Assembly (NCBI GenBank): GCA_963699805.1
Contig: CAVOVH010000002.1
Location: 186,001 to 250,000, forward strand
Origin: JAGTVG01 sp963699805
GTDB lineage: Bacteria > Bacteroidota > Bacteroidia > Cytophagales > Cyclobacteriaceae
Direction: 5' to 3'
Length of the DNA stretch: 64,000 nt
This document shows positions 26,209 through 35,570 of the stretch, in pieces. The stretch's first letter is position 1. The number at the start of each line of letters is the position of its first letter. A program made the position numbers and the translations under genes. The notes under the pieces are model-generated. The model was not told where the DNA came from, did not search any database, and was given only the letters and a program-made list of their open reading frames with translations.

Positions 26209-29200
26209 TGTTAATCTGGTTAATTATTTTTTGATATTTATTTTCGAATTCCTGATATGTTAAGTTAAGAAAATTTAAATCTTGTTCAAGGGTTTCATAA
26301 TCTTCATTTTTTAATTTTTTTTCAATATCCTCTGCCTGTTTTGATAATTTTTCAATGCCTAAGGTCCCAGCATTGCCCTTGATGGTATGAAGTTGATTTT
26401 TGATTGTCAGATAATCTTTTGTTTTATATGCAAGGCTACAGGCCTTAAGCTGATCTTTTGATTCTTTCATAAAATCAATGAAAACCTGCTCGATCATTTC
26501 GGCTCCACCAAGATCTTTCAGCTGATTCACAATATCCATATTGATTATCTGGATCTTTCTCTCAATATCTTCTTCTTTTTTTTGTGTAATATTTTTCTCA
26601 TCCCTGATCCATTGCCGGACTTTGTTGATCAGGTCGTTGGCCCGGATGGGTTTGGGAATATAATCATCCAAGCCCTGTTGCAGAAACCGTTCTTTATCTT
26701 CTTTCATCGAATAGGCGGTCATAGCTACGATCGGCGGAAGTTTTTCCAGATTCATGGTCTTGATCTTTCTGGTGGCGGTCACTCCATCCATCTCCGGCAT
26801 TTGAATATCCATGAAGATCAGATCATATTGGTTCTGAGTTACCATAGCGATGGATTTTTTTCCATCTTCCGCCAGGTCAACAAGGCATCCGGATTTCTTC
26901 AGGATTTCACTCGCCACCTGCCTGTTTACCGCGTTATCATCCACGAGCAGGATTCTGATATTTTCGTCTTTAAAATATCCATCAATCTGTATATCGCTTT
27001 CGACCAACTTGTTCTCGATGACTGCTACTTTATCGGAAGGATCGGCTTCAAAAGTGAACCAGAAACTGCTCCCATGGCCCATGGTAGAAAAAACACCAAT
27101 TTTTCCCCCCATAAGCTTTGTCAATTCTTTCGAAATGGCCAATCCCAGTCCGGTCCCACTGTATGTTTTTGTGGTCGTCGTATCCAATTGTGTGAATAAA
27201 CTAAAAAGTTGTTTGGTACTTTCGGGAGAAATCCCAATCCCGGAATCGCTGACGGTGCATTTTATCATATGTCTTTTTCCATGCACTTTGGCTTTTTTCA
27301 TGTCGATGTCGATCGACCCACCTCCTTCTGTAAATTTAATGGCATTGGATACAAGGTTTGAAAGGATCTGGAGGAGCCTTGTCTCGTCGATCATCAAATA
27401 TTCAGGCAGCCGTTCACTCAGATGGTAATAGAGTTTAATATTTTTAGCCAATGCCTGCTGTGAAAAAAGGGCATATATTTTTTCAAGCACGTTTTTCAAT
27501 CGGACAGGTTCTTTTTTCAGCTGCATTTTACCCGCTTCGATCTTGGAAAGATCGAGGATATCGTTTAGAATATTCAACAGGGTTTCAGAGGATTTTTTGA
27601 TCGTCCTGACATATTCTCTCTGTTCATCCGTGATGGTGGTTCCTTCGAGAAGGTCGATCATGCCAATGATCCCATTCATGGGTGTCCGGATCTCATGACT
27701 CATGTTGGCGAGGAACAGTTCCTTTACTTTCAAGGATTTTTCAGCCAATTCTTTGGCCTGTTTTAATTCGAGGTTGGCTTCCTTGATTTTCGTGATATCC
27801 CTCGCCACCCCTTCGATGGCCGCAGACCTGATATTATGGTCATAAATAAGCCGGACATTGCAGATGAATTGAATGATGTCCCCCTGTTTATTAACCAGTG
27901 AAGCTTCAAAATTCCGGTAGCTCTTATTTTTGATCAATTGTTTTAACAATTCCCTGGCCTGTTTTGAATAGAGATAAAAGTTATTGATGTCTTTTCCGAT
28001 CAGCTCTTCGGGTTCATATCCAAGTGTTTCTTTAATGGAAGGGCTCAGCAGAATGATCTTGCCTTTGAAATCGCATCGGAAATAAATATCCTGAAATGAT
28101 TCAAATATATTCCTGAATTTTTCTTCACTTTCCGAAAGGGCAAGCTGTGCTGACTTGCTTATTGTAATATCGTAAGCGATTCCGGAAATCTCCCGGATTG
28201 AGTTCGAGTTCGAATAGATTGGGCTTAAGACAATACTTTTCCAACATTCCTTCCTGGTACGAATATTAATAAATTTTGATTCAAATTGAACGATCTCACC
28301 ATTCAGAGCCTGGTCGTACTTATCTTTCCAGAATGAATTCAAATTGATCTCATCCATGTTGAAGGTGGCCAGTTGATAATCCCCATGGTCAGGAATATTT
28401 TGATGGATGAATTCATGGAAATTTTTGTTGCTCGATGTAAACATGTATTCCCGGTTAACCGACCAGATCATGTGCGTTCCACTTTCAAAAATGGAATGCA
28501 AACGTCCTGACTGTTCAATGATCTTCTCTTCTTTCCGTTTTCGGTCAATGGAAGTGGCTATCTGGCCGGAAATAAATTCAAGGAGCTCAAGATCCTGCAG
28601 GTTGTATGCCCTCGGATCGTGATAATGCTGTACACAAAGTAGCCCGATCACCTCTCCTTTCAACCGGAGAGGAACGCCCAACCAGACCGCAGGCATATTA
28701 CCCTGAATGGACAGATTTTTTTCCTGCTCCAATTTGATAAGTTCCTCTTTCCGGAATAACAATGGTTTATTGGTTTGGATGGCAAATTCGGTAAGACCAT
28801 TCTGAAATTTGCGTTTTCCAACCGGTTCCTCGGGATCCCTTTTTTCATCAATAAAATATGGAAAACTCAATTCCATCTTGTTTTTATCAAACAAGGCAAT
28901 GAAAAAATTGTCTACATTCAGAATTTGCTGCAATTCCTTCCGGATGTTCTGATAGAGGTTTTCCATGCTCGGACTATTGAGTGCAAGGTCCGATATCCGG
29001 TAAGAGATATTTTGTGCTTTCTGAACCCTGACCCGTTCCGTTATATCATGAAAGATGCCACGAATTTCAACGGGTTTTTCCCCTTTGAAGCTACAGTAAA
29101 CCGTACCGCTGATATTGATCTTTTTACCCGTCTTCGAAGTCAGGATGGAGTCGATCTTTTTTTCCGGAAAGTCAGGAGAGGCCGAATTTATTTCGTGAAT

Positions 29201-30955
29201 GGTTTTATCCCGGATCCCAGCTTCCAGTATATTTTCAAATCTGAGGAGGGGGATATCATTATCATTATAACCTAACTTATTCTTCCAGGACCTGTTGACA
29301 AACAGAAATTTCCCGTCCGCTGAGAATATCTGGATAAGATCGTTGGCTTTATCGAAGAGATCTTTTAATTGTGCATTGGTCTCGATAAGCGCTTCTCTTA
29401 CCTTGCGTTTGTCCGTGATATTCTCTCCCACAAAAGTAACCATGGGAGTAGAATCAATTCCACTATATAATAGGATCGAAGTGAATCTTATATAAAAAAT
29501 TTCACGAAAATGACTCCTGATCCTGCCTTCGAAAGTATTCGAAAATCCTTTTTTCTGGATCAGGAGACTGACTGGATCTGCAAGAGCACCTCCGGTATCA
29601 TAGAAATCGATCAGATCATATATTTCTTTCCCCAGTATTTGTTGTTTTTCCAGGCCGGTTAATTCCTGGAAATAATCATTACAATAATTGATTTTTTTAT
29701 CCTCATTCACGGAAATGGCGATGAACTTCGATTTCTCAAGCGAGGATTGCAGATTTATTTCGGTTTCATGAAAGGCGGAACGCCGGCCTTTTTCCTCATC
29801 TGCGGCCTTCTGTTCGCTGATATCAACGGCTGCAGTGATGAATCCACTGTAATTGCCAAGCTGATTATATACAGGGATTCCGGTATCCAGAATCCATCTG
29901 AATTGTCCGTCCTTGTTCTTGATCCGATAGGAGATCTCAAATTTTTTTCTTTTTCCAAAGGCCAGTTGAAGTGTTTCTCTTACCAGCTTATAATCTTCAT
30001 CATGAACGCAATCCCACCATCCGCCATTTACTTCCTTTTTTAATGATTTGCCTGTAAAATCAAGCCAATGTTTACTGAAATAATAAAAATGATTTCTTTC
30101 ATCCGACATCTTGAACATAACCGGTGCATGTTCTGTGATGAATCTTAATTTTTCTCTTTGATCCAACATTTTAACCTCAGCCTCTCTGAACCTTGAAACA
30201 TCAACAGAAACAGCCAGGTATCCAAGAAAATTTCCTTCATTGTCGAATAGAGGAATTCCCGATTCATATATCCACCGTATCGCTGAATCATGCCTCAGGA
30301 GGCGATAGGAAAATTCATACTTGATGGATTTGTTAAATGCATATTGAAGGATTTTGTCAACAATCTCCCGGTCTTCATGGTAAACATGGTCGAACCAGCC
30401 ATCATTTAATTCTTCTATTAATTTTTTCCCTGTAAATTGAAGCCATTTGTTACTGAAATAGTAAAATTCATTTCTTTCATTACTCATCCGGAAAAGTACA
30501 GGAGAATATTTGATGAGCTGAGTGATTTCAGGGTCTGTACCAGCTATTCTCTGGATGAGATCATTGATGATCTGAGTATGCTCGACCGGGATCCTGAGCA
30601 GGTAGGTGTCTTCATGCTGGCATTCAATTTCCAGTTCCGATGGAATCAGGAATCCATGGGAATGTTTCAGTTGGAAGGACATCTTTTTTTTCTCACCTTG
30701 TTTAAGGTCCGAAATCAATTCCTCAATGATTTCGATGGATTTGTCACCTCCGGGTTGTCTTTCAGGAAAGATCACCGCCAATGCCACATTCCTGAGATCC
30801 TTAGGTTTAAATCCAAGGAGATCCTTCATATCTTCCGCTTCCTGGATCAGAAAATTTTTAAAAACCAGGGAAATTACTTCTGTCCTTTGCTGATCGAAGG
30901 TTGAGGTTGATTTTTGATGATTATGGTTCTGTCTCTGATTTTTTGAGTTGTACAT
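26201..30955 (-). CDS. Hybrid sensor histidine kinase (multi-PAS, GAF, HisKA-HATPase, REC, HPt)
   Basis: This large cytoplasmic-looking phosphorelay kinase has 1584 residues and no membrane segment. Approximate domain order: an N-terminal unknown region (1-145), two near-identical PAS domains (150-390) with 'FYYFS..WL.FTGK' in both, and two more PAS domains (400-650). A GAF domain (655-815) and two further PAS domains (820-1065) follow. The kinase core has His1087 in 'NMSHEIRTPMNG' and an ATP lid with 'NLVSNAIKFTEGGG' near 1200 and 'SGTGLGLAISKEL'. A receiver (Asp1383 in 'IFMDIQMPEMDG') and an HPt domain (His1523 in 'LHTIKGNAG') complete it. It probably integrates several cytoplasmic signals and passes phosphate to the overlapping receiver gene. 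It is divergent from miaA. Confidence 0.93.
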   Translation of the reverse strand: MYNSKNQRQNHNHQKSTSTFDQQRTEVISLVFKNFLIQEAEDMKDLLGFKPKDLRNVALAVIFPERQPGGDKSIEIIEELISDLKQGEKKKMSFQLKHSHGFLIPSELEIECQHEDTYLLRIPVEHTQIINDLIQRIAGTDPEITQLIKYSPVLFRMSNERNEFYYFSNKWLQFTGKKLIEELNDGWFDHVYHEDREIVDKILQYAFNKSIKYEFSYRLLRHDSAIRWIYESGIPLFDNEGNFLGYLAVSVDVSRFREAEVKMLDQREKLRFITEHAPVMFKMSDERNHFYYFSKHWLDFTGKSLKKEVNGGWWDCVHDEDYKLVRETLQLAFGKRKKFEISYRIKNKDGQFRWILDTGIPVYNQLGNYSGFITAAVDISEQKAADEEKGRRSAFHETEINLQSSLEKSKFIAISVNEDKKINYCNDYFQELTGLEKQQILGKEIYDLIDFYDTGGALADPVSLLIQKKGFSNTFEGRIRSHFREIFYIRFTSILLYSGIDSTPMVTFVGENITDKRKVREALIETNAQLKDLFDKANDLIQIFSADGKFLFVNRSWKNKLGYNDNDIPLLRFENILEAGIRDKTIHEINSASPDFPEKKIDSILTSKTGKKINISGTVYCSFKGEKPVEIRGIFHDITERVRVQKAQNISYRISDLALNSPSMENLYQNIRKELQQILNVDNFFIALFDKNKMELSFPYFIDEKRDPEEPVGKRKFQNGLTEFAIQTNKPLLFRKEELIKLEQEKNLSIQGNMPAVWLGVPLRLKGEVIGLLCVQHYHDPRAYNLQDLELLEFISGQIATSIDRKRKEEKIIEQSGRLHSIFESGTHMIWSVNREYMFTSSNKNFHEFIHQNIPDHGDYQLATFNMDEINLNSFWKDKYDQALNGEIVQFESKFINIRTRKECWKSIVLSPIYSNSNSIREISGIAYDITISKSAQLALSESEEKFRNIFESFQDIYFRCDFKGKIILLSPSIKETLGYEPEELIGKDINNFYLYSKQARELLKQLIKNKSYRNFEASLVNKQGDIIQFICNVRLIYDHNIRSAAIEGVARDITKIKEANLELKQAKELAEKSLKVKELFLANMSHEIRTPMNGIIGMIDLLEGTTITDEQREYVRTIKKSSETLLNILNDILDLSKIEAGKMQLKKEPVRLKNVLEKIYALFSQQALAKNIKLYYHLSERLPEYLMIDETRLLQILSNLVSNAIKFTEGGGSIDIDMKKAKVHGKRHMIKCTVSDSGIGISPESTKQLFSLFTQLDTTTTKTYSGTGLGLAISKELTKLMGGKIGVFSTMGHGSSFWFTFEADPSDKVAVIENKLVESDIQIDGYFKDENIRILLVDDNAVNRQVASEILKKSGCLVDLAEDGKKSIAMVTQNQYDLIFMDIQMPEMDGVTATRKIKTMNLEKLPPIVAMTAYSMKEDKERFLQQGLDDYIPKPIRANDLINKVRQWIRDEKNITQKKEEDIERKIQIINMDIVNQLKDLGGAEMIEQVFIDFMKESKDQLKACSLAYKTKDYLTIKNQLHTIKGNAGTLGIEKLSKQAEDIEKKLKNEDYETLEQDLNFLNLTYQEFENKYQKIINQINNE

Positions 30956-31056
30956 CCGACGAAGTTCGAACTTCTTTATAAATTTAAATAAATTATTAAA
31001 AAAATCATGAAATTGTTAATACAAAGTATTTTGTTTTTATTAAACTTCTTTCTTTG

Positions 31057-31968
31057 ATGGCAAATTTCAAGCTGATCATACTATTGGGGCCGACGGCCGT
31101 TGGTAAAACTGAATTGGCCATCAAACTGGCATCCCGTTTACGATGCGAGATTATTTCAGCTGATTCCCGCCAAATTTACAGGGAGATGAGCATTGGGACC
31201 GCCAAACCGTCACTAGTGGAACAAAATGGGATTAAACACCACCTGCTAGATTTTACAAGCATTCAAGAATATTACAGTGCCGGGAAATATGAACGGGATG
31301 TCATTGAACTCATTGATTCATTATCCATTACCCAACATAAGGCATTGATGGCGGGTGGATCCGGATTGTATATTCAGGCAGTTTGCCATGGGATTGATGA
31401 TATGCCTGATCCGGATCCCAACCTCAGGGAACATCTGGAAAACAGGTTAAAGGAGGAAGGATTGAGTAGCCTGATAGATGATTTGAGAAATATGGATCCT
31501 GAATCCTGGGCGACCCTTGATCTTAAAAACCCGAAAAGGGTGATCCGCGCACTGGAAGTAATATATCAGACTTCTGAAAAATATTCATCAATAAAAAAAG
31601 GGGAAGTAAAATTGCGGTCCTTTGATTACATAAAGATCGGATTGGAGATGGACCGGGAATTATTGTATCAACGGATCAATCAAAGAGCGGATCAAATGCT
31701 GGAGGCTGGATTGCTCAATGAGGCACAGCGTCTTTTCCCTTTCAGGCATTTAACCGCCTTGCAGACAGTCGGTTATCAGGAGATATTTGGTTATCTTGAG
31801 GGCAATTATAATCTGGAGGAAGCCATCCGGCTTTTTAAAAGGAATAGCCGCCGATATGCGAAAAAACAAATAACCTGGTTTAAAAGGGATCCAGAGATCC
31901 ATTGGTCATCATCTCAGGCATTGGATCAGATTCAGGAAAGAATCGAAAATTTTCTAATCTCGCAATAA
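31057..31968 (+). CDS. miaA: tRNA dimethylallyltransferase
   Basis: MiaA adds a dimethylallyl group to A37 of tRNAs that read UNN codons. The 303-residue protein has the P-loop 'LLGPTAVGKTELA', 'IISADSRQIYREM', 'IGTAKPS', 'HHLLDF', and the conserved 'ALMAGGSGLYIQAV'. 'LQTVGYQEIFGYLEG' and the terminal 'RRYAKKQITWFKRDP' follow. ATG 31057 is chosen; an in-frame TTG directly before it is unlikely. It is divergent from the histidine kinase and transcribed alone. Confidence 0.96.
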   Translation: MANFKLIILLGPTAVGKTELAIKLASRLRCEIISADSRQIYREMSIGTAKPSLVEQNGIKHHLLDFTSIQEYYSAGKYERDVIELIDSLSITQHKALMAGGSGLYIQAVCHGIDDMPDPDPNLREHLENRLKEEGLSSLIDDLRNMDPESWATLDLKNPKRVIRALEVIYQTSEKYSSIKKGEVKLRSFDYIKIGLEMDRELLYQRINQRADQMLEAGLLNEAQRLFPFRHLTALQTVGYQEIFGYLEGNYNLEEAIRLFKRNSRRYAKKQITWFKRDPEIHWSSSQALDQIQERIENFLISQ

Positions 31969-32087
31969 ATCATACCAAAAATTATTAATTCTAGCATTTA
32001 GGAATCCATTTTATCAACTCTTTTTATAAAGAGTGAAAATAATTGTTTGTTTTTAAACTAATATGATATGAAATTGCAAACATTTAG

Positions 32088-32095
32088 TACATTTG
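32088..32095 (+). promoter_or_regulatory. Candidate amt promoter -7 element
   Basis: TACATTTG matches the Bacteroidota TAnnTTTG box, 69 bases before the amt start. I did not find a convincing TTTG at the right distance upstream, so this is tentative. Confidence 0.25.
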
Positions 32096-32163
32096 GGCAA
32101 AAAATATACCCTCATTTATATAAATTTTTGCAATACATAATATTTCTCATAAAAAAATGACGT

Positions 32164-33498
32164 ATGATAAAGTGTAAATGGAAAAAAATCCTGATTATGG
32201 GATTGCTGGGCGCTGTATTGCCCGGTTATCTTTATGCCGCTGGTGATACAACGGTTGATTCGGGTGCTACTGCCTGGATGCTAACTTCAACGGCACTGGT
32301 ATTATTGATGGTTCCGGGTCTTGCCATGTTTTATGGGGGATTGGTGAGAACCAAAAATGTTCTGGGCACCATGATGCATAGTTTTGCCGCCATGGGTATC
32401 ATGACCGTTTTATGGGTGGTCATTGGATATTCAATGTGTTTTGGCGGAAATGTATTGGGTGGCTGGTTCGGGTGGAATTCGGACTATGTATTTCTGACAG
32501 GACTTGATGATTCTATCATGGATGCAGGTGTACCCGAATATGTTTTTTCGATGTTTCAGGGAAAATTTGCCATTATCACGCCGGCTTTGATCGCAGGAGC
32601 CTTTGCCGAAAGGGTAAACTTCAAGGGCTATTGTTTTTTCATAGCGGTCTGGGGTCTCCTGGTATATAATCCATTATGTCACTGGGTTTGGGCGGAAGAT
32701 GGCTTTTTATTCAATCTGGGAGCGAATGGCGCCATTGATTTCGCTGGTGGAACGGTTGTTCACATTTCAGCGGGTGTCAGTGGACTGGTTGCTGCCTTAT
32801 TCCTTGGGGCCCGCCGAGGTTTTCCTAAAACGAGTATGTCACCCAGTAATATGGTGATGACCATGATCGGAGGGGGATTGTTATGGGTTGGATGGTTTGG
32901 TTTCAATGCGGGATCTAGCGTATCCAGTGGTTTGTCGACTGCTCAGGCATTGACAGCCACCCAGGTAGCGGCTGCTGCCGGTGCCCTCAGCTGGATCGTA
33001 ATTGAAGGCATCCATCAGGGTAAGGCCACTGCTCTTGGTTTTGTTTCGGGGATCCTTGCCGGGCTGGTGGCAGTGACTCCTGCCGCCGGAGTTGTACAAC
33101 CTGCGGGTGCTATGGTCCTTGGGGTACTCGCGTCCCTGTTATGTTATTACGCCATCATCTTTAAAAATAAAGTAGGATATGATGATAGCCTCGATGCTTT
33201 TGGAATTCATGGGATTGGTGGAATTATTGGAGCAATTGTATTGTCATTCTTCATCAGGGATTCATGGATGGAGGATGCAGCTGCAGCTGCCGGAGGTAGC
33301 TGGACAGTTGCCCAGCAATTAGGGGTTCAGGTGGCTGCAGTCCTGATTGCCATCGTATATGCTGCTGTGATGACACTGATCATCCTTTGGGTTATCAATA
33401 AACTTTTTAAATTCAGGTCATCCAAAGAAAGTGAAATGATGGGACTCGACAGTGCTTATCATGGAGAACATGGATATGGAATGCTTAATCCTAACTAG
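32164..33498 (+). CDS. amt: Ammonium transporter (Amt family)
   Basis: The protein has 444 residues with a signal-like N-terminus ('LLGAVLPGYLYAAGD') and eleven expected membrane helices. Family motifs include 'VPGLAMFYGGLVRTKN', 'FAERVNFKGY', and the twin-histidine pore residues in 'GGTVVHISAG' and 'DAFGIHGIGG'. It conducts ammonium across the inner membrane. The PII gene begins eight bases after the stop, the classic amt-glnK pairing, so uptake should be gated by PII binding. The long AT-rich 195-bp leader contains the likely promoter. Confidence 0.96.
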   Translation: MIKCKWKKILIMGLLGAVLPGYLYAAGDTTVDSGATAWMLTSTALVLLMVPGLAMFYGGLVRTKNVLGTMMHSFAAMGIMTVLWVVIGYSMCFGGNVLGGWFGWNSDYVFLTGLDDSIMDAGVPEYVFSMFQGKFAIITPALIAGAFAERVNFKGYCFFIAVWGLLVYNPLCHWVWAEDGFLFNLGANGAIDFAGGTVVHISAGVSGLVAALFLGARRGFPKTSMSPSNMVMTMIGGGLLWVGWFGFNAGSSVSSGLSTAQALTATQVAAAAGALSWIVIEGIHQGKATALGFVSGILAGLVAVTPAAGVVQPAGAMVLGVLASLLCYYAIIFKNKVGYDDSLDAFGIHGIGGIIGAIVLSFFIRDSWMEDAAAAAGGSWTVAQQLGVQVAAVLIAIVYAAVMTLIILWVINKLFKFRSSKESEMMGLDSAYHGEHGYGMLNPN

Positions 33499-33506
33499 AA
33501 ATTGAT

Positions 33507-33851
33507 ATGAAACTTATTACAGCCATCATCAGAGAAACAATATTAGATCAGGTGCGGGAAGCACTGATCGAGGCAGAGATTACACGGATCACCGTTTCCA
33601 GGGTATCAGGTCATGGGCAACAAATGGGAGAGGAAATTTATCGAGGCACTAAATTAATACCGAACCTCGTACCAAAAATGAGACTTGAGATTGCTGTCAA
33701 TGACGAATTTGTGGATATCACTGTTAGTACAATCATTGAAGCAGCCAGGACGGGCTCAAATGGAGAAGTAGGGGATGGAAAGATTTTTATTACTCCCCTG
33801 GAAGATTGCATCCGTATCCGGACAAAAGAACGGGGAGGGAAAGCAATTTAG
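33507..33851 (+). CDS. PII nitrogen regulatory protein (GlnB/GlnK family)
   Basis: The protein has 114 residues and the PII fold. It has 'MKLITAIIRETILDQVREAL', a T-loop region 'GHGQQMGEEIYRGTKLIPN', and the B-loop 'GSNGEVGDGKIFI'. It senses 2-oxoglutarate and ATP/ADP, and by location it should plug the Amt channel when nitrogen is plentiful. Tyr45 (E. coli Tyr46) is retained, but the position of the uridylylated Tyr51 is Leu50. Control by GlnD uridylylation is therefore not expected. Co-transcribed with amt. Confidence 0.95.
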   Translation: MKLITAIIRETILDQVREALIEAEITRITVSRVSGHGQQMGEEIYRGTKLIPNLVPKMRLEIAVNDEFVDITVSTIIEAARTGSNGEVGDGKIFITPLEDCIRIRTKERGGKAI

Positions 33852-33885
33852 ATCGTAAAAAAGGATTGGTACAAAGCCGTTTTAT

Positions 33886-33924
33886 CGCCATCCCAGCAAG
33901 CCAGAAAGGTAAGCAGGGATGGCG
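33886..33924. repeat. Imperfect palindrome / possible bidirectional terminator or REP-like element
   Basis: CGCCATCCC pairs with GGGATGGCG. Inside, symmetric internal loops (A/A and AA/AA) separate further short pairings (GC/GC, GCC/GGT) around an AGAAA loop, giving a 39-nt hairpin. It lies between the convergent PII gene and an unknown gene. No long T tract follows on either side. Its regular mismatch pattern resembles REP elements, but it is not homologous to the GATGACATCCC family. Confidence 0.5.
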
Positions 33925-33933
33925 TTTCCCGGT

Positions 33934-34524
33934 TTATGAAACAACCTTTTCTTTTTCAATCCAGATTAAATTCAGTAGATCTCTCACTTTATTTTTTGAC
34001 TGATCATTAAAGGTAAGGATCAGGATCCATGCCTCGTCATTTTGAGTAATGATCTTATTGATATAAGAGAATCTTTCATTCTCATTATATACATAACCCT
34101 GTTCCTCCAGGGAATGAAGATCTCCACTGTTTTTCTCATTCATTGATTCTCTCCGGATGTGTACATAATTCTCAGAGAGAACATCAAGCATTTTTCTCAA
34201 TGCCTTACGCTTCCTGAATTTATCATTGATCTTAATATGATAAACCAGCCCTACATCAAAAAGCCTGTTACTGATCTCAAAACTTTTTTCTAATGTAAAG
34301 TTCAAAGGGAAATTTTGCTTTTTGATGTCTACTTCTATTAGGGAATTCTCAAAATTGGAGGAGAGGGTGCCTTGAATGAATGCTTCATAAGCAGCCGATT
34401 TATCCAGTTTTTCAAAGTATTGTATATCAGGAGTTGGACTATTTACAAGTGCCAGACCTGAAAGTGATGCTACGGAAATAATCAAAATAATAACTAACCG
34501 AAAGTATCTGTCGGTTCTTTTCAT
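33934..34524 (-). CDS. Unknown protein with N-terminal membrane anchor or signal peptide
   Basis: I place the start at the ATG at 34524, giving 196 residues beginning 'MKRTDRYFRLVIILIISVASLSGLALV', a positively charged stretch followed by one hydrophobic helix (key part: VIILIISVASLSGLAL). The open frame continues to 34761, but those codons look like intergenic sequence. The remainder is hydrophilic and mixed alpha/beta, presumably periplasmic, with no motif I recognise. It is divergent from the Nudix-type regulator and convergent with the PII gene. Confidence 0.55.
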   Translation of the reverse strand: MKRTDRYFRLVIILIISVASLSGLALVNSPTPDIQYFEKLDKSAAYEAFIQGTLSSNFENSLIEVDIKKQNFPLNFTLEKSFEISNRLFDVGLVYHIKINDKFRKRKALRKMLDVLSENYVHIRRESMNEKNSGDLHSLEEQGYVYNENERFSYINKIITQNDEAWILILTFNDQSKNKVRDLLNLIWIEKEKVVS

Positions 34525-34763
34525 GATAGGGTAGTTTACTTGGTACTTCCAGCTATGTACGAGAATTAATTCAAAAGGTTCGGAAAAAAAGTATAAATTT
34601 TTATTTTTCGTAACCTGCGCTGATTTTAAAAAATCATGCCAATCTTTCACTGAATGGCTAAAAATAGGGTGTAAATAAGCCTTCAACATTTGTTCGATTA
34701 ATTTTTCAACAGAAAATTGTTGGACTGTATTTAAAAATCTGCAATATTTACATAGGTTCACTT

Positions 34764-34780
34764 AGTGTATTTTTTACACT
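34764..34780. promoter_or_regulatory. Candidate operator palindrome upstream of the Nudix-type regulator
   Basis: AGTGTA and TACACT form a perfect inverted repeat with a five-T spacer, 22 bases before the regulator's GTG start and in the divergent intergenic region. Its position suits autoregulation. The half-site was not found before the symporter gene. Confidence 0.4.
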
Positions 34781-34802
34781 GATATATCTGAAATTTTTTT
34801 TT

Positions 34803-35540
34803 GTGTCTTTCTGCATAAATCCAAATATTTCAGTTGACTGCGTTGTTTTTGGATTTGATTTCAAACAACTGAAAGTATTATTGGTCGAAAGGTCCTTTCA
34901 ATCAGATTACAGCCAGAAACCTTTATTTACAGATCATACCCTGATTGGAAATCATATTTATGAACATGAAGATCTGGAAGAGGCCACACGGCGGATTTTA
35001 AATGACCTTACCGGACTTAAAGGCCTTTATCTGGAGCAGTTTGTGGCTGTGGCGCATCCTGACCGGTTAAAGAAAGAAAAAGACCAGATATGGCTTCAAA
35101 GTATCGGATATAATCCCGGCAACCGTGTGATTACGGTTGGTTATTTTGGCCTACTGGATGGGTATTCCATGGAGATCAGGTCTTCCGGTCGCAAAGTAGG
35201 CTGGTTTGCTGTCGACAGGATCCCAAATCTTGCTTTCGACCATGAAACCATTTTTGAACAGGCGTTGGCATGTTTGAAAACGAGGTTACGGGTAAGTACG
35301 ATCGGATTCCGGTTGCTACCCAAAAAGTTTTCTTTATCCCAGCTTCAAACATTATTTGAAGTGGTTCATGGGACAACATTTGACAAACGGAATTTCAGAA
35401 AGAAAATACTGAAATTAAGATATCTGATCCCTTTGAATGAAAAACAAGCCAATGTGTCCCATAAACCTGCGCAATTATACATGTTCAGCGAAGAAGTTTA
35501 TGAGATGACAAAGAAAGATTTTTTCGAGTATATCATTTAA
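34803..35540 (+). CDS. Nudix-domain transcriptional regulator (NrtR/AraR-like)
   Basis: The 245-residue protein has an N-terminal Nudix-like domain ('NISVDCVVFGFDFKQLKVLLVER') and a C-terminal winged-helix segment ('FSLSQLQTLFEVVHGTTFDKRNFRKKIL', key part: LQTLFEVVHG and RNFRKKIL). The Nudix box is degraded: the segment 'EDLEEATRRILNDLTGL' lacks the REUxEE glutamates, so it should bind a ligand without hydrolysis, as in sugar-sensing members of this family. The start is GTG 34803; no ATG is available. It stands 30 bases before the symporter gene and so probably controls the cellobiose module, with cellobiose or glucose 1-phosphate as plausible effectors (inference). Confidence 0.82.
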   Translation: MSFCINPNISVDCVVFGFDFKQLKVLLVERSFQSDYSQKPLFTDHTLIGNHIYEHEDLEEATRRILNDLTGLKGLYLEQFVAVAHPDRLKKEKDQIWLQSIGYNPGNRVITVGYFGLLDGYSMEIRSSGRKVGWFAVDRIPNLAFDHETIFEQALACLKTRLRVSTIGFRLLPKKFSLSQLQTLFEVVHGTTFDKRNFRKKILKLRYLIPLNEKQANVSHKPAQLYMFSEEVYEMTKKDFFEYII

Positions 35541-35570
35541 GATAAAGATGAATTTTTAATAGAAACGAAA

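Noticed and set aside
32062..32080. Possible sigma-54 site before amt
   Set aside because: The match has TGA in place of TGG and the spacing is one base short, so it does not meet the -24/-12 rule.
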